Shown: one piece after another, positions 18,868 through 31,436 of the stretch
Layout of the letters: each line of letters begins with the position of its first letter
How positions within the stretch are numbered: the first letter of the stretch is position 1
From: Pseudomonas chlororaphis
Lineage (GTDB): Bacteria > Pseudomonadota > Gammaproteobacteria > Pseudomonadales > Pseudomonadaceae
Direction of reading: 5' to 3'
Assembly: GCF_000783395.1 (NCBI RefSeq)
Contig: NZ_JSFK01000012.1
Location: forward strand, 107,596-171,595
Length of the DNA: 64,000 nt
The notes under the pieces: generated by a model
Told to the model about the DNA's origin: nothing
What the model saw: the letters and a program-made list of their open reading frames with translations, nothing else
Database searches by the model: none
Translations under genes and position numbers: made by a program

Positions 18868-20790
18868 TCACTGCGACTTCCGGACCCGTAGGTACCATTC
18901 GGACAGCAGTCGTACCTGTTTGTCGGTATAGCCACGTTCGACCATTCGAGTGACGAAGTCGTTGTGCTTTTGCTGGTCCTCCTTGCTGGCCTTGGCGTTG
19001 AAGCTGATGACTGGCAGCAGGTCTTCGGTGTTCGAGAACATTTTCTTCTCGATGACCACCCGCAGTTTTTCGTAACTGAGCCAGGTCGGGTTCTTGCCGT
19101 TGTTGTTGGCCCGTGCGCGCAGTACGAAGTTGACGATCTCGTTGCGGAAATCCTTCGGATTGCTGATGCCGGCCGGCTTCTCGATTTTCTCCAGTTCTTC
19201 GTTCAGCGCGACGCGGTTGAGGATTTCGCCGGTTTCCGGGTCGCGGTACTCCTGGTCCTGAATCCAGAAGTCGGCGTAAAGCACGTAGCGGTCGAAAATG
19301 TTCTGGCCGTACTCGCTGTAAGACTCGAGGTACGCGGTCTGGATCTCCTTGCCGATGAATTCGATATAACGCGGTGCCAGGTATTCCTTGAGGTAGCGCA
19401 GATAGCGCTCACGTGTCTCGGCCTGGAATTGTTCCTGTTCGATCTGTTGCTCAAGTACGTAGAGCAGGTGCACCGGGTTGGCGGCGATTTCATGCGGATC
19501 GAAGTTGAAAACCTTGGAGAGGATCTTGAAGGCGAAGCGGGTCGACAGACCGTTCATGCCTTCGTCGACACCGGCCGAGTCGCGGTATTCCTGAATCGAC
19601 TTGGCCTTCGGATCGGTGTCCTTGAGGTTTTCGCCGTCGTAGACGCGCATCTTCGAATAGATGTTGGAGTTTTCCGGCTCCTTGAGACGCGACAGCACAG
19701 TGAACTGCGCGAGCATCTTCAGGGTGTCTGGCGCGCAATGCGCTTTGGCCAGAGAACTGTTGAACAGCAGTTTGTCGTAGATCTTCACTTCGTCGCTGAC
19801 GCGCAGGCAGTACGGTACTTTGACGATGTAGATCCGGTCGATGAAGGCTTCGTTGTTCTTGTTGTTGCGGAAGGTGTGCCACTCCGATTCGTTGGAGTGG
19901 GCGAGCAGGATCCCGGTAAACGGAATCGCGCCGAGGCCTTCGGTACTGTTGTAGTTGCCTTCCTGAGTCGCGGTCAGCAATGGGTGCAGCACCTTGATCG
20001 GTGCCTTGAACATTTCGACGAATTCCATCAGGCCCTGGTTGGCCCGGCACAGCGCACCGGAATAGCTGTAAGCGTCGGCGTCGTTCTGTGGGTATTCCTC
20101 GAGTTTGCGGATGTCGACCTTACCGACCAGTGCGGAAATGTCCTGGTTGTTCTCGTCGCCTGGTTCGGTCTTGGCCACGGCGATCTGGTTAAGGATCGAC
20201 GGGTACAGCTTGACCACGCGGAACTGGCTGATGTCGCCGCCGAATTCGGCCAGACGTTTGGTCGCCCATGGCGACATGATGGTATTCAGGTAGCGCCGTG
20301 GAATGCCGAAATCTTCTTCGAGGATCGCGCCATCTTCGGTGGCGTTGAACAGACCCAGAGGCGATTCGAATACCGGCGAGCCCTTGATCGCATAGAAGGG
20401 CACTTTTTCAATCAGTTGTTTCAGCTTCTCGGCCAGGGACGATTTACCACCGCCGACGGGACCGAGCAGATAAAGGATCTGTTTCTTCTCTTCCAGGCCT
20501 TGGGCGGCATGACGGAAATACGAGACGATCTGGTCGATGCATTCTTCCATCCCGTGGAAGTCTTCAAAGGCCGGATAGCGACGGATCACCTTGTTGGAGA
20601 AGATGCGTGACAGCCTCGAATTGGTCGAGGTGTCGAGCAGTTCCGGCTCGCCGATGGCCAGTAATAGACGCTCGGCGGCGGAAACGTAGGCGCTACGGTC
20701 TTTCTTGCACAGCTCCAGGTACTCTTGCAGTGAGAGTTCTTCCTGGCGTGTGGACTCGAAGCGTTGTTGGAAGTGGCTAAAGATACTCAT
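18868..20790 (-). CDS. prkA: PrkA/YeaG family serine protein kinase
   Basis: 640 residues from MSIFSHFQQRFES, with GAGGTG well placed upstream. The N-terminal AAA-like PrkA domain has a Walker A motif, LLGPVGGGKSS, near residue 110 and later AHSNESEWHTFRNN; the C-terminal PrkA kinase-like domain follows. E. coli YeaG works with YeaH in nitrogen starvation and stress survival; in Bacillus PrkA influences sporulation. Recent work questions whether it acts as a kinase or a protease. First gene of prkA-yeaH-spoVR. Confidence 0.95.
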   Translation of the reverse strand: MSIFSHFQQRFESTRQEELSLQEYLELCKKDRSAYVSAAERLLLAIGEPELLDTSTNSRLSRIFSNKVIRRYPAFEDFHGMEECIDQIVSYFRHAAQGLEEKKQILYLLGPVGGGKSSLAEKLKQLIEKVPFYAIKGSPVFESPLGLFNATEDGAILEEDFGIPRRYLNTIMSPWATKRLAEFGGDISQFRVVKLYPSILNQIAVAKTEPGDENNQDISALVGKVDIRKLEEYPQNDADAYSYSGALCRANQGLMEFVEMFKAPIKVLHPLLTATQEGNYNSTEGLGAIPFTGILLAHSNESEWHTFRNNKNNEAFIDRIYIVKVPYCLRVSDEVKIYDKLLFNSSLAKAHCAPDTLKMLAQFTVLSRLKEPENSNIYSKMRVYDGENLKDTDPKAKSIQEYRDSAGVDEGMNGLSTRFAFKILSKVFNFDPHEIAANPVHLLYVLEQQIEQEQFQAETRERYLRYLKEYLAPRYIEFIGKEIQTAYLESYSEYGQNIFDRYVLYADFWIQDQEYRDPETGEILNRVALNEELEKIEKPAGISNPKDFRNEIVNFVLRARANNNGKNPTWLSYEKLRVVIEKKMFSNTEDLLPVISFNAKASKEDQQKHNDFVTRMVERGYTDKQVRLLSEWYLRVRKSQ

Positions 20791-21087
20791 GACGTCACCT
20801 CGCTCGATACGTGGAGCCGACGCCGGATCACTCAGTCGATGCTGGCAAACAACCGTTTTGGCAGCTGTTTGTTTACCCCCCAGAACACTTCCACGATCGA
20901 CAATCGTGAAAGTCACTCCCGATGACCCGTGCGCCGGTGTACCGGCTCTCCCCTGATTTGGATGGCCTGGGCTTAAGGATAGTTGGGAATTCAGGAGGTA
21001 AAGGCGAGATACGTAATTATGTGTGGCAAGACCGTTCGTCTGCCCGCGCAGGCCCACGGCAGCCGGGGCCTGCGCGTGACAAAAAAA
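20791..21087. promoter_or_regulatory. prkA upstream region with a strong GC-rich hairpin
   Basis: 297 bases without a gene. It must carry the prkA promoter; no clear sigma-70 pair is seen, so an alternative sigma is possible. At 21045-21076 there is a perfect 11-bp stem, cgcgcaggccc / gggcctgcgcg, with a 10-base loop, 12 bases past the glpE stop. It probably ends the glpE transcript, although no U-tract follows on the minus strand. Confidence 0.55.
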
Positions 21088-21417
21088 TTATTCGGCGGTG
21101 CCTTGCGCGGTTTCTGCAGGATAAGTCGTACGCCACAGCTCAAAGCCGCCATCCATGCTGTAGACGTCAGAAAAGCCTTGGCTGATCAGGTACGCCGCAG
21201 CGCCCTGGCTGGAATTACCGTGATAGCAGACGACCACAGTCGGCGCATCCAGGTCGGCGCCCTGGATGAAGGCGTGCAGGGAATGATTGTCCAGATGCTT
21301 CGAGCCGCTGATATGCAGGGCGGCAAAAGTCGCCGGGTCGCGAACGTCGACGACAACGGCGCCTTGTTCACGCAGGGCTTGGGCCTGTTGTGGGGGGATT
21401 CGTTTGAATTCGCTCAT
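21088..21417 (-). CDS. glpE: Thiosulfate sulfurtransferase GlpE (single rhodanese domain)
   Basis: 109 residues, one rhodanese domain. The active-site loop [12 protein letters not shown] places the catalytic Cys at 64. [22 protein letters not shown] is the typical N-terminal signature. It transfers sulfur from thiosulfate to cyanide or thiol acceptors such as thioredoxin in the cytoplasm. Downstream of apaH by about 33 bases on the same strand, it is probably the tail of that operon. Confidence 0.93.
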   Translation of the reverse strand: MSEFKRIPPQQAQALREQGAVVVDVRDPATFAALHISGSKHLDNHSLHAFIQGADLDAPTVVVCYHGNSSQGAAAYLISQGFSDVYSMDGGFELWRTTYPAETAQGTAE

Positions 21418-21450
21418 GGCGGGTTCCTGTTGCTCGGCTGAAAGCGCAGT

Positions 21451-22332
21451 CTAACGCGGTGCGCTGACTGGCGAAATTTCGGGGATAAGTGGTGCGACGG
21501 TCGGGGCGAGGCCGCCGTGTTCATCGCATTTGCAGGACAAGCGTTCACCGCTGTCGACGTTCATCAGGGTCAGGCTGCCGCCCCAGACACAACCGGTGTC
21601 CAGTGCCGAGATGCCTGGCTCATGGATATTGCCTTCGAGTGCCGCCCAGTGGCCGAAAATGATCCGCAGGCCTTTGGTCTTGCGATCCCGGTGCTGGAAC
21701 CACGGTTTATAGCCGGGCGGGGCAGTGTCGAGGCCTTCCTTGCTCTTGAGGTCGAGCTTGCCTTCGGCAGTGCAGAAGCGCATGCGCGTGAAGTAGTTGG
21801 TGATGACGCGCAGGCGGGCCACGCCTTTGAGATCGTTGTCCCATTTCGCCGGCTCATTGCCATACATGCCGTCGAGATAGGCGGGAAACAGGTTGTCATC
21901 ACGCAGGGCGGTTTCGACCTCGTCCGCGCATTTCAAGGCGCGGCGCAGCGACCATTGTGGTGGAATGCCGGCGTGGACCATAGCGACATCACGCGTCTCG
22001 TCGTAGTGCATCAGCTTTTGCTGGCGTACCCATTCCAGCAGCTCGGCGCTGTCCGGGGCATCGAGAATCTCGCGCAAAGTGTCGGACTTCTTCAAGCGCT
22101 CGATATTTCTAGCCGCTGCCAGCAGATGCAGGTCGTGGTTACCGAGCACGCAGACCAGCGATTCACGCATGCCATACAGAAAACGCAGGGTTTCCAGTGA
22201 TTGCGGGCCACGGTTGACCAGGTCACCGACCAGCCACAGTCGATCAAGCTTTGGGTCGAACGCCACTTGCTTGAGCAGGCATTTCAGCGGTTCAAGGCAG
22301 CCCTGCAGGTCACCGACGGCATACGTCGCCAT
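21451..22332 (-). CDS. apaH: Symmetrical bis(5'-nucleosyl)-tetraphosphatase ApaH
   Basis: 293 residues starting [16 protein letters not shown]. The calcineurin-type metallophosphatase motifs are [13 protein letters not shown] and GNHD, with a later FGHWAA. It hydrolyses Ap4A to two ADP and removes Np4 caps from RNA 5' ends. The ATG shares one base with the apaG stop (TGATG). The longer open frame upstream only reads through apaG and is rejected. Confidence 0.96.
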   Translation of the reverse strand: MATYAVGDLQGCLEPLKCLLKQVAFDPKLDRLWLVGDLVNRGPQSLETLRFLYGMRESLVCVLGNHDLHLLAAARNIERLKKSDTLREILDAPDSAELLEWVRQQKLMHYDETRDVAMVHAGIPPQWSLRRALKCADEVETALRDDNLFPAYLDGMYGNEPAKWDNDLKGVARLRVITNYFTRMRFCTAEGKLDLKSKEGLDTAPPGYKPWFQHRDRKTKGLRIIFGHWAALEGNIHEPGISALDTGCVWGGSLTLMNVDSGERLSCKCDEHGGLAPTVAPLIPEISPVSAPR

Positions 22333-22712
22333 CAGTGCAAAGATCCGGGAACGGCGAGGCGGAACGGCTTGATGATGGCGTCGAAATGTTTGCCGTCGTC
22401 GGCGACCATTTCGTAGGTGCCCTGCATGGTGCCGACCTTGGTGGTCATCACTGTGCCGCTGCTGTAGGTGTGGCTCTGGCGGGCATCGATCAGCGGTTGC
22501 TGACCGACCACGCCTGCACCGCGCACCTCCTCTACATGGCCGTCGCCATCGGTGATCACCCAGTGTCGCGACATCAGGCGTGCGGGCTGCTCGCCATTGT
22601 TCTGAACGGTAATGGTGTAGGCGAAGGCGAAGCGGTCGTGCTCGGGTTGCGATTGGTCTGCCAGATAGCGGGTAACGACGCTGACATCGACCTGGTAACG
22701 GGAATCGGACAT
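22332..22712 (-). CDS. apaG: Co2+/Mg2+ efflux-associated protein ApaG
   Basis: 126 residues, a single ApaG/DUF525 beta-sandwich fold: [42 protein letters not shown] and [11 protein letters not shown]. The biochemical role remains uncertain; mutants in some bacteria affect metal resistance and Ap4A levels. Coupled by a one-base overlap to apaH and 113 bases after rsmA. Confidence 0.95.
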   Translation of the reverse strand: MSDSRYQVDVSVVTRYLADQSQPEHDRFAFAYTITVQNNGEQPARLMSRHWVITDGDGHVEEVRGAGVVGQQPLIDARQSHTYSSGTVMTTKVGTMQGTYEMVADDGKHFDAIIKPFRLAVPGSLH

Positions 22713-22774
22713 GCAAGAGGCCTTAAACGAAGCGGAACGCGGGGCGTAGCTGATGGGGGATCAGTCTAGGCAAG

Positions 22775-22811
22775 TATCGGGCAGTAAACCAGAGTGGCGT
22801 CCTGCCCGATA
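22775..22811. other. Perfect 10-bp inverted repeat between rsmA and apaG
   Basis: tatcgggcag and ctgcccgata flank a 17-base spacer in the only sizeable gap of the lptD-to-apaH run. There is no T-run, so a processing or partial-termination hairpin is more likely than a full terminator. Confidence 0.45.
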
Positions 22812-22825
22812 GCGTTCATCGTTTA

Positions 22826-23644
22826 TCAGTCGGCGGCGGGGGAGGCCGGGACTTGTACCGCGAGCTGGTCGGCCAGGCGTACGAACGCGGCCAGATCCAG
22901 TTGCTCCGGACGCAGGCTGCCATCGACGCCGGCGGCTTCGATTTCAGCGTTGCTGAGCAATTGCTTGAGGGTGTTGCGCAATGTTTTACGACGCTGGTTG
23001 AAGGCTTCGCGTACGACGCGCTCCAGCAACTTGTGATCCTTGGCCGGGTGCGGCAGTACCGCGTGCGGCACCAGTCGGACGATGGCCGAATCGACTTTAG
23101 GCGGCGGATTGAACGCGCCTGGGCCGACGTTGAACAGATGTTCCACGCGGCAATGGTACTGAACCATGATCGACAAACGACCCCAGTCACCACCACCCGG
23201 GCCTGCGGCCAGGCGCTCGACAACCTCCTTTTGCAGCATGAAGTGCATGTCGCGAATGATGCCGGCGTTGTTCAGCAGATGAAAAATCAGCGGCGTCGAG
23301 ATGTTGTACGGCAGGTTGCCGACCACGCGCAGGCTGTTCGGCGCGGCATTGAGCGTGTTGAAGTCGAACTTCAGCGCATCGCCCTGATGCAGGTTGAAGT
23401 TGCTCTTGCCGGCAAACTGCTGGTTGAGGATCGGGATCAGATCCTTGTCCAGCTCCACTACGTCGAGTTGTGCGCCGGAGGACAGCAGGCCGGCGGTCAG
23501 TGCGCCCTGGCCCGGGCCGATTTCCAGCAGGCGGTCTTCAGACTTGGCGCTGATGGAGCGCAGGATGCGGTCGATAACGCCGGCATCATGCAGGAAGTTC
23601 TGGCCAAAGCGTTTGCGCGCCTTGTGTTGGTATTGCTCGGTCAT
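22826..23644 (-). CDS. rsmA: 16S rRNA (adenine1518/1519-N6,N6)-dimethyltransferase RsmA (KsgA)
   Basis: 272 residues. The SAM-binding methyltransferase motifs are [20 protein letters not shown] (motif I) and the catalytic NLPYNIS (motif IV). It dimethylates two adjacent adenosines in helix 45 of 16S rRNA late in 30S assembly. Its start overlaps the pdxA stop by 4 bases. Not to be confused with the RNA-binding regulator RsmA/CsrA of pseudomonads. Confidence 0.97.
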   Translation of the reverse strand: MTEQYQHKARKRFGQNFLHDAGVIDRILRSISAKSEDRLLEIGPGQGALTAGLLSSGAQLDVVELDKDLIPILNQQFAGKSNFNLHQGDALKFDFNTLNAAPNSLRVVGNLPYNISTPLIFHLLNNAGIIRDMHFMLQKEVVERLAAGPGGGDWGRLSIMVQYHCRVEHLFNVGPGAFNPPPKVDSAIVRLVPHAVLPHPAKDHKLLERVVREAFNQRRKTLRNTLKQLLSNAEIEAAGVDGSLRPEQLDLAAFVRLADQLAVQVPASPAAD

Positions 23645-24630
23645 AAACGGGTCTCGGCCATCTGGTAGGCGGTTTCCAGGGCGACTTGCAGGCTGCCGGT
23701 GTCGATCTTGCCGCTGCCGGCCAGATCCAGGGCAGTGCCGTGATCGACCGAGGTGCGGATGATCGGCAGACCAAGGGTCACGTTGACGGCAGCGCCGAAG
23801 CCTTTGTACTTGAGCACAGGCAAGCCCTGGTCGTGGTACATCGCCAGCACTGCATCGCAGTGCTCCAGATATTTGGGGGTAAACAGAGTGTCGGCAGGCA
23901 GCGGGCCACGAAGGTCCATGCCCTCGCCGCGCAGGCGCTCTAATGTCGGTTCAATGATGTCGATTTCTTCATGGCCCAAGTGGCCGCCTTCACCGGCGTG
24001 CGGGTTGAGCCCACACACCAGAATGCGTGGCTGGGCAATGCCGAATTTGTGTCGCAGGTCGCTGTGCAGAATCCGCGTCACCCGCTCCAGCCGTTCTGGT
24101 GTGATCGCATCGGCGATCTCACGCAGGGGCAGATGAGTGGTGACCAGTGCGACGCGCAAACCGTGGGTGGCGAGCATCATCACCACTTGGGCGGTGTGGG
24201 TCAGATCAGCAAGGAATTCCGTGTGTCCGGAAAAGGCGATGCCAGACTCGTTGATCACGCCCTTGTGCACAGGGGCGGTGATCATCCCGGCGAAGTCACC
24301 GCTGAGGCAACCATTGCCGGCACGGGTCAGGGTTTCGAGGACGAAAGCTGCGTTGGCCTTGTCCAGGTGCCCAGCCACCACGGGGGCGCTGAGCGGTGTG
24401 TCCCAGACGTACAGGCTGTTGGCGGGCGCCGGAGCGTCCGGCCAGTGATCGGGCGCGACATCCAGCAGATTGACAGCCAGCCCCAGCTGCGCGGCCCGCT
24501 CAAGGAGCAGGTCGCGGCTGGTGATGGCAATCAGGGGATGTGGCTGGGCTTGCGAGGCGAGCAGCAGGCACAGGTCGGGACCGATGCCGGCTGGTTCGCC
24601 GGGTGTCAGCGCGAAACGCTGGGGTTTCAC
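23641..24630 (-). CDS. pdxA: 4-hydroxythreonine-4-phosphate dehydrogenase PdxA
   Basis: 329 residues. Recognised by [13 protein letters not shown] at the N-terminus, [22 protein letters not shown] and [11 protein letters not shown]; the His residues in these motifs bind the divalent metal. It oxidises 4-phosphohydroxy-threonine for pyridoxal phosphate synthesis. Start and stop overlap surA and rsmA by 4 bases each, the usual surA-pdxA-ksgA arrangement. Confidence 0.96.
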   Translation of the reverse strand: MKPQRFALTPGEPAGIGPDLCLLLASQAQPHPLIAITSRDLLLERAAQLGLAVNLLDVAPDHWPDAPAPANSLYVWDTPLSAPVVAGHLDKANAAFVLETLTRAGNGCLSGDFAGMITAPVHKGVINESGIAFSGHTEFLADLTHTAQVVMMLATHGLRVALVTTHLPLREIADAITPERLERVTRILHSDLRHKFGIAQPRILVCGLNPHAGEGGHLGHEEIDIIEPTLERLRGEGMDLRGPLPADTLFTPKYLEHCDAVLAMYHDQGLPVLKYKGFGAAVNVTLGLPIIRTSVDHGTALDLAGSGKIDTGSLQVALETAYQMAETRL

Positions 24631-25949
24631 TGCGCTGCCTGGTCTGCACCAGGGAGTTTGATCTCTACGTACGCTTCGTCACGGATCTGACGCAGCCAGG
24701 TTTGCAGCTCTTCGTCGTATTTGCGGTTACGCAGTACGGTCATGGCTTGCTGCTCGCGGGCCTGTTCAGTGCTGTCAGTGGCGCGACGGCCAAGGACTTC
24801 CAGAACGTGCCAGCCGTATTGGGTCTGGAACGGCTTGGACAGCTGACCTTGTGGGGTCTTGGCCATCACTTCGCGGAATTCCGGTACCAGTGCGTTCGGG
24901 TCGATCCAGTTCAGGTCGCCGCCGTTGAGCGCCGAGCCCGGGTCTTCGGAGTAGCTTTTCGCCAGAGTGGCGAAATCTTCACCGGCCAGGATGCGTTCAT
25001 ACAGCGATTGCACCAGGGCTTTGGTCTTGGCTTCGTCGCGAATCGGGCTCGGTTTGACCAGGATGTGACGGACATGCACTTCGTCACGCATCTGCGCTTC
25101 GCCGCCACGTTTGGCCAGCAGCTTGAGGATGATGAAACCACCCGGTGTGCGCGCAGGCTGAGTGATGTCGCCGACGGCCATGCTGCTCAACTCGCGGTCG
25201 AACGGCGGTGGCAGTTGCGCGGCTTTACGCCAGCCCATGTCGCCGCCTTCCAGAGCGTTGTCGCTGCCGGATTTGGCAACGGCCATCTGGCCGAAGTCAG
25301 CACCTTGCTTGAGTTGCTGGTAAACCTCCATGGCCTGACGGGCAGCACTCTGAATCGCGTCAGAGTTGGCGCTTTCCGGCGTCGGGATCAGGATGTTGGC
25401 CAGGTGCAGTTCTTCGGACAGTTGCATTTTGCCGAGGTCAGAAGCGAGGAAGTTCTTCACTTCCTGCTCGGAAACCTGAATGCGTTCTGCCACGCGGCGC
25501 TGACGCACACGGCTGATGATCATCTCGCGCTTGATCTGATCACGGGCGTCGTCGTAGTTCAGACCGTCGCGAGCCAGAGCCGCGCGGAACTGCTCAACCG
25601 ACATGTTGTTGCGCTGGGCAATGGTGCCGACTGCCTGGTTCAGTTCTTCATCGGTGATGCGGATGCCGGAGCGGTCGCCGATCTGCAGTTGCAGGTTTTC
25701 GACGATCAGGCGCTCGAGCACCTGTTGATCCAGTACGCCAGGAGGCGGCAAGCCGCCGCCACGCTTGGCGATGGTCTGCTGCACTTCGTGGACGCGTTGG
25801 TCCAGTTGGCTCTGCATGACCACGTCGTTGTCGACGATTGCTACCACTTTGTCGATGGACTGTACCGCGGCGTTAGCCGCAGTACCCAGGAACAGCGCGC
25901 CCAGCATCAGCGGGCGCAGACAATCAGAAAGCTTGGTCTTCACGTTCAC
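24627..25949 (-). CDS. surA: Periplasmic chaperone / peptidyl-prolyl isomerase SurA
   Basis: 440 residues with a signal peptide ending near TAANAA. The SurA N-terminal chaperone domain is [21 protein letters not shown]. Two parvulin-type PPIase domains follow (about 180-280 and 290-390, with [14 protein letters not shown] and [15 protein letters not shown]), then a C-terminal helix. It escorts outer-membrane proteins, including LptD, to the BAM complex. Start: GTG at 25949, 5 bases after AAGG; a GTG at 25943 is the alternative. Either start lies inside the end of lptD (20-26 base overlap). Confidence 0.95.
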   Translation of the reverse strand: MNVKTKLSDCLRPLMLGALFLGTAANAAVQSIDKVVAIVDNDVVMQSQLDQRVHEVQQTIAKRGGGLPPPGVLDQQVLERLIVENLQLQIGDRSGIRITDEELNQAVGTIAQRNNMSVEQFRAALARDGLNYDDARDQIKREMIISRVRQRRVAERIQVSEQEVKNFLASDLGKMQLSEELHLANILIPTPESANSDAIQSAARQAMEVYQQLKQGADFGQMAVAKSGSDNALEGGDMGWRKAAQLPPPFDRELSSMAVGDITQPARTPGGFIILKLLAKRGGEAQMRDEVHVRHILVKPSPIRDEAKTKALVQSLYERILAGEDFATLAKSYSEDPGSALNGGDLNWIDPNALVPEFREVMAKTPQGQLSKPFQTQYGWHVLEVLGRRATDSTEQAREQQAMTVLRNRKYDEELQTWLRQIRDEAYVEIKLPGADQAAQ

Positions 25950-28725
25950 GATAACCTTGAATGCCTTTGTCGAGGAAGCTCTCTACCTTGGCGCCGGTGA
26001 GGCCGCCGAGTCCCTTCAGAACAATTTGGAGGAAGACGCCATGGTCGCCTTTTTCGTTTTGCGGAGCTTCCTGGCTGAACTCGTCATAGGAAACCCAGTA
26101 ACGGTTGATCAGGCGCAGTTTCCAGCAGCAGTTGTCGTACTCGAAACCACCGAAGGCTTCCAGGGTACGGTTACGGTTGTAGTCGTACTGCCAGCGGCTG
26201 ATCGCGTTCCACTGCGGAACGATCGGCCAGATGACCGAGAAGTCATGCTGCTGGATCTTGTAGTAGTCCTTCACGTAGCCAGGTGTGCCCGGGGTGCCGT
26301 AGTCGCCGCCACCCACGGTCCATTTACCGGTGTTCTGATCGTAACGAACCTGGTCATTGCGATAGCGATAACCGACGTTGACGACCTTGTTCGGGTTGTC
26401 TTCTGGCTGGTAGTGGAACATCGCGCTGCCGGAGCGCGGGCTGCGGCTGTCCGGGTCCCAGTTGTAGTCGGCCGTGGTGCGCCAATCGCGGTTCCAGCGA
26501 TATTCGTATTCCAGAGCGTATGGCGAAACGTCGGATTTCGCGTCGTCACGATCATTGAATGCGATGCCAGGCAATTGAACCTTGCGATCCTTGAAATACA
26601 ACGCCTGACCAACACTGATGCGTTGGCGTTCGAAACCGTTGTCTTCGATCCAGCGGCTGGTCACGCCCAGCGACAGTTTGTTCTCGTCGCCGACGCGGTC
26701 AGAGCCAGAGAAACGGTTGTCGCGGAACAGCGACGCGTAGTTGAAGGTGTATTCGCTGGTGTCGAATACTGGAATGTCTTCCTGGTCGACCTCGGGTACA
26801 TAGAGGTAGAACAGGCGTGGTTCCAGGGTCTGACGGTAGTTTTTACCGAAGTACTGGGTATTGCGGTCGAAATACAGACCGCCGTCGATGCTGGCGATCG
26901 GTACACCACGGTTCTGGTTGCTGTCGAATTCGCCGTTGAGCTTTTTCTGTTCAGCCGTCATCGCATCGATCTGCGATTTACCGGTGTTGTCCAGATCCAG
27001 CTGGTACTGGGTGTACTGGTATTTCAGCGATGGCTTCAAGAAGCCATAAGTCCAGTTCATCGGCAGGCTGACACCCGGCTTGAGATTCAAACGGTCGCCA
27101 TTGGCGCGTGCCAGACCCGTGATGTTGTTGTCCAGGCGCGACTCGGTAGTGACGCCGTCTTCCTGCACAAAAGTGCCACTTCTCAGGTCACGGTCGAAAC
27201 GGACAAGCTCGGTCTCGTAATCGAAATTCAGACCTTCCGGGTGATACGGCAGTTGACCATTGAAGGTGATCTGCGGCAGACGGCCATACGGCGTGATGTT
27301 CGAAACCGTAGCCAGTTGGTACTGCTGAGCATTCAGACGAGCTGTGTAGCTGTCACCACGATAGGTAACCGAACCCTGCTGATTGACGAAGTCTTCGGAT
27401 TTCACGCCAATCTGATCGGTCTGCAGATCCTGGAAGTAATAAGGGTCGCTGATCTTGGTGTAGTCAACCTGGGTGAGCACGCGGGAGTCGAGACCGCCCT
27501 TGTGCTGCCAGTTGTACATGTAGCGAGTCTCGCTGTAGTCGGACTGACGCTTGCGATCATCGTCCTCGTCATTGAGATACGCCGCACCAAACTGACCTTC
27601 ACTCGACTTGGTCAGGTAACGGAACTCGCCCTCCACCAACATGCCACGCTTGCTCATGTAACGCGGGTACAACGTGGCGTCGTAGTTAGGCGCCAGGTTG
27701 AAGTAGTACGGTGTAACCAGCATGAAGCCGGTGTCGCTGCCGCTGCCGATGGTCGGCGGCAGGAAACCCGACTGACGACGGTCGTCGATCGGGAAGTAGA
27801 TGTACGGCGTGTACAGAATCGGAATGTCTTTGACGCGCAGCGTCACGTTGGTAGCGGTACCGAAGCCGGTGGCCGGGTTCAAGGTGATGTTGTTGCCCTT
27901 GAGCTGCCAGGCGTTGCTGTTCGGTTCGCACGTGGTGTACGTGCCGTCCTTCAGACGGATGATCGCGTTCTCGGCACGCTTGGCGTACAGCGCGTTACCG
28001 CGGATACGCGATTTGTGCATCACGTATTCGGCGTTGTCGACCTTTGCTTCACCGGTGTCGAGCTGCACATCGGCGTGGTCGCCAACGATCAGCGCGCCGT
28101 TGTCACGGATACGCACATCGCCATTGAGTTCGGCGCGGCTCTCGGCCTGATACAGGCTGGCCTCGTCGGATTCGACCTGCATGCTGCCCTGACGCAGGAC
28201 GACATCGCCGGCCAGCGTACCGACTTGATCATCGGTGTTATAGCGCGAGGCTTTTGCGCCGATAAAGGTCGGAGCATCGCTTTTATTCGTCTTGTCATTC
28301 ATGCCAGGACGAATCGGTTCGATATAGGCACCAGAGCAGTAAGGCCCGGTCTCGGCCAATTGAGCGGCGGTGAGCTTCTCGCGCGGAACCCAGTCGAGGT
28401 GACTGAAGTCTTCGCTACGGGATTTCAAACCGCGGCCCTTGGCTTCGGTGACGAGTGCCGTTTTCGGGCCAGTGTCGGTAGTCGAACCGTTCTCGGTTGG
28501 CGCTTCGCCAGCGGCGCTGACGGCACTGCCGTCATGCACCGGACGCGGCGGCAACGCAGCAGCCGGTGATTTGGGCGCACAGTCCCAACCACCCGAAGCC
28601 GAGACGGAGCAGTCATACTGCTCGGCGGCAACAACGAATTGACTGGCCAGAGGTTGCATAGCCAGCAGACTGCCGGTTACCAACAACGGAAATTTTTTAC
28701 GAAACGCGGGGGATTTCAATGCCAT
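25924..28725 (-). CDS. lptD: LPS-assembly outer-membrane protein LptD
   Basis: 933 residues from [15 protein letters not shown], with a signal peptide ending near VVAAEQ. The N-terminal OstA/LptA-like jellyroll domain ([34 protein letters not shown]) is followed by a 26-strand beta-barrel ([39 protein letters not shown]). With the LptE plug it inserts LPS into the outer leaflet. The mature N-terminus has Cys pairs as needed for the disulfides. The longer frame to 28917 extends into the divergent amgK region and is rejected. Confidence 0.97.
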   Translation of the reverse strand: MALKSPAFRKKFPLLVTGSLLAMQPLASQFVVAAEQYDCSVSASGGWDCAPKSPAAALPPRPVHDGSAVSAAGEAPTENGSTTDTGPKTALVTEAKGRGLKSRSEDFSHLDWVPREKLTAAQLAETGPYCSGAYIEPIRPGMNDKTNKSDAPTFIGAKASRYNTDDQVGTLAGDVVLRQGSMQVESDEASLYQAESRAELNGDVRIRDNGALIVGDHADVQLDTGEAKVDNAEYVMHKSRIRGNALYAKRAENAIIRLKDGTYTTCEPNSNAWQLKGNNITLNPATGFGTATNVTLRVKDIPILYTPYIYFPIDDRRQSGFLPPTIGSGSDTGFMLVTPYYFNLAPNYDATLYPRYMSKRGMLVEGEFRYLTKSSEGQFGAAYLNDEDDDRKRQSDYSETRYMYNWQHKGGLDSRVLTQVDYTKISDPYYFQDLQTDQIGVKSEDFVNQQGSVTYRGDSYTARLNAQQYQLATVSNITPYGRLPQITFNGQLPYHPEGLNFDYETELVRFDRDLRSGTFVQEDGVTTESRLDNNITGLARANGDRLNLKPGVSLPMNWTYGFLKPSLKYQYTQYQLDLDNTGKSQIDAMTAEQKKLNGEFDSNQNRGVPIASIDGGLYFDRNTQYFGKNYRQTLEPRLFYLYVPEVDQEDIPVFDTSEYTFNYASLFRDNRFSGSDRVGDENKLSLGVTSRWIEDNGFERQRISVGQALYFKDRKVQLPGIAFNDRDDAKSDVSPYALEYEYRWNRDWRTTADYNWDPDSRSPRSGSAMFHYQPEDNPNKVVNVGYRYRNDQVRYDQNTGKWTVGGGDYGTPGTPGYVKDYYKIQQHDFSVIWPIVPQWNAISRWQYDYNRNRTLEAFGGFEYDNCCWKLRLINRYWVSYDEFSQEAPQNEKGDHGVFLQIVLKGLGGLTGAKVESFLDKGIQGYREREDQAF

Positions 28726-28856
28726 CTTATTAGTCCGGGCTTCCTGCGTGCCATCTGCCCGCGGTGGTGGGCCGCACGCCTCTCGATGGTCTGAAAAAGA
28801 TGCTGGATAATAAAGCATGACCCGCTTGACGGCTAGCGCCGTCGGAGACCCTTGCA

Positions 28857-30544
<1,688 letters not shown>

Positions 30545-30545
30545 C

Positions 30546-31313
30546 ATGTTGTGGCCAGGGACTCTGATTGGAGCCGGTGCGGGTTTTGCGATCGCCAGTA
30601 TTCCGGGGGCCATGCTTGGGGCATTGTTGGGGCAGGCGCTGGATCGGCGTCTGCACTTGCAAAGTTGGGGGCATCTGCGGGAAATACTCGGCGGTCGGCC
30701 GATGTTGCGTAACGACGAGCTGTTGTTTGTGTTGCTCGGCCGTCTGGCCAAAAGTGACGGGCGAGTCACCGACGGGCATATCCAGCAGGCACGTAACGAG
30801 ATGCGCGCGCTGGAGATGAGTGAGCCGGCGACGCGCCGCGCCATTGCTGCGTTCAACCGCGGCAAGTCGGAAAATGACAATCTGCGCGGCTATCTGCGGC
30901 GCCTGAGCGCGCAACCCCACGCGGCCGAAGGTGTGTTGCGCGCGTGCTGGCGGATGGTATGGGCCGATGGCCGCGCGGGCGTCAGCGAGCGGGAGCTGTT
31001 GGCGCAGTGGGGTAAATGGCTGGGCTGGACGTCGCATCAGGTACAGGCGCTGGCCAGTGATTACGAGCCGGGCAAACGACCGATTGTCAGTGCAGCGGTG
31101 AGCTATCAGGACGCGATGCGGTTGCTCGGGGTGTCGTCGTCCAGCGAGCCGGCGCAGATCAAGAGAGCCTATCGGCGTCTGCTCAGTCGTCATCATCCGG
31201 ACAAGATTGCCGGTACGGGGGCGACGCCAGCGCAGGTGCGTGAGGCGACCGAAAAAACCCGCGAGTTGCACAGTGCCTACACATTGATTCGTGAGCGGCG
31301 GGATTTTCGCTAG
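30546..31313 (+). CDS. DjlA-like membrane-anchored J-domain co-chaperone
   Basis: 255 residues. The N-terminal hydrophobic Gly-zipper-like segment GTLIGAGAGFAIASIPGAMLGALLG (about 5-29) resembles the DjlA anchor. A TerB-like helical domain (about 55-170, with ELLFVLLGRLAKSDGRV and MVWADGRAGVSERE) and a C-terminal J-domain with the HPD triad (SRHHPDKIAG) near 217 follow. It should stimulate DnaK ATPase at the inner membrane. It starts two bases after the murU stop. The symbol djlA is plausible but not assigned. Confidence 0.85.
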   Translation: MLWPGTLIGAGAGFAIASIPGAMLGALLGQALDRRLHLQSWGHLREILGGRPMLRNDELLFVLLGRLAKSDGRVTDGHIQQARNEMRALEMSEPATRRAIAAFNRGKSENDNLRGYLRRLSAQPHAAEGVLRACWRMVWADGRAGVSERELLAQWGKWLGWTSHQVQALASDYEPGKRPIVSAAVSYQDAMRLLGVSSSSEPAQIKRAYRRLLSRHHPDKIAGTGATPAQVREATEKTRELHSAYTLIRERRDFR

Positions 31314-31344
31314 TCGTTAGAGAGGCTTCGTCTGTAAAGGCTTC

Positions 31345-31416
31345 TTCGCGAGCAGGCTCGCTCCCACAGTGGATTGTGTACGCAGATCCAATGTGGGAGC
31401 GAGCCTGCTCGCGAAG
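31345..31416. repeat. REP pair (GCGAGCAGGCTCGCTCCCAC family)
   Basis: ttcgcgagcaggctcgctcccac and its inverse gtgggagcgagcctgctcgcgaa are separated by about 25 bases. It lies between the convergent djlA-like and DUF3530 genes. Further copies are at 34918, 45103 and 50075. Confidence 0.92.
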
Positions 31417-31436
31417 GGGGCGACTCGGTCTTGCGG

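Noticed and set aside
18964..20610. 548-codon open frame antisense to prkA
   Set aside because: Same reason: a GC-rich shadow frame of a clear gene.
21045..21076. Riboswitch in the prkA leader
   Set aside because: Only one simple hairpin, placed right after glpE on the strand of both genes; a glpE transcript end explains it better.
25765..28569. 934-codon open frame antisense to lptD
   Set aside because: It mirrors the lptD codon pattern, has no ribosome site or family resemblance, and lptD is certain on the other strand.
31345..31416. Possible CRISPR-like repeats
   Set aside because: Repeats are palindromic REP pairs in opposite orientation, not direct repeats with unique spacers, and no cas gene is present.
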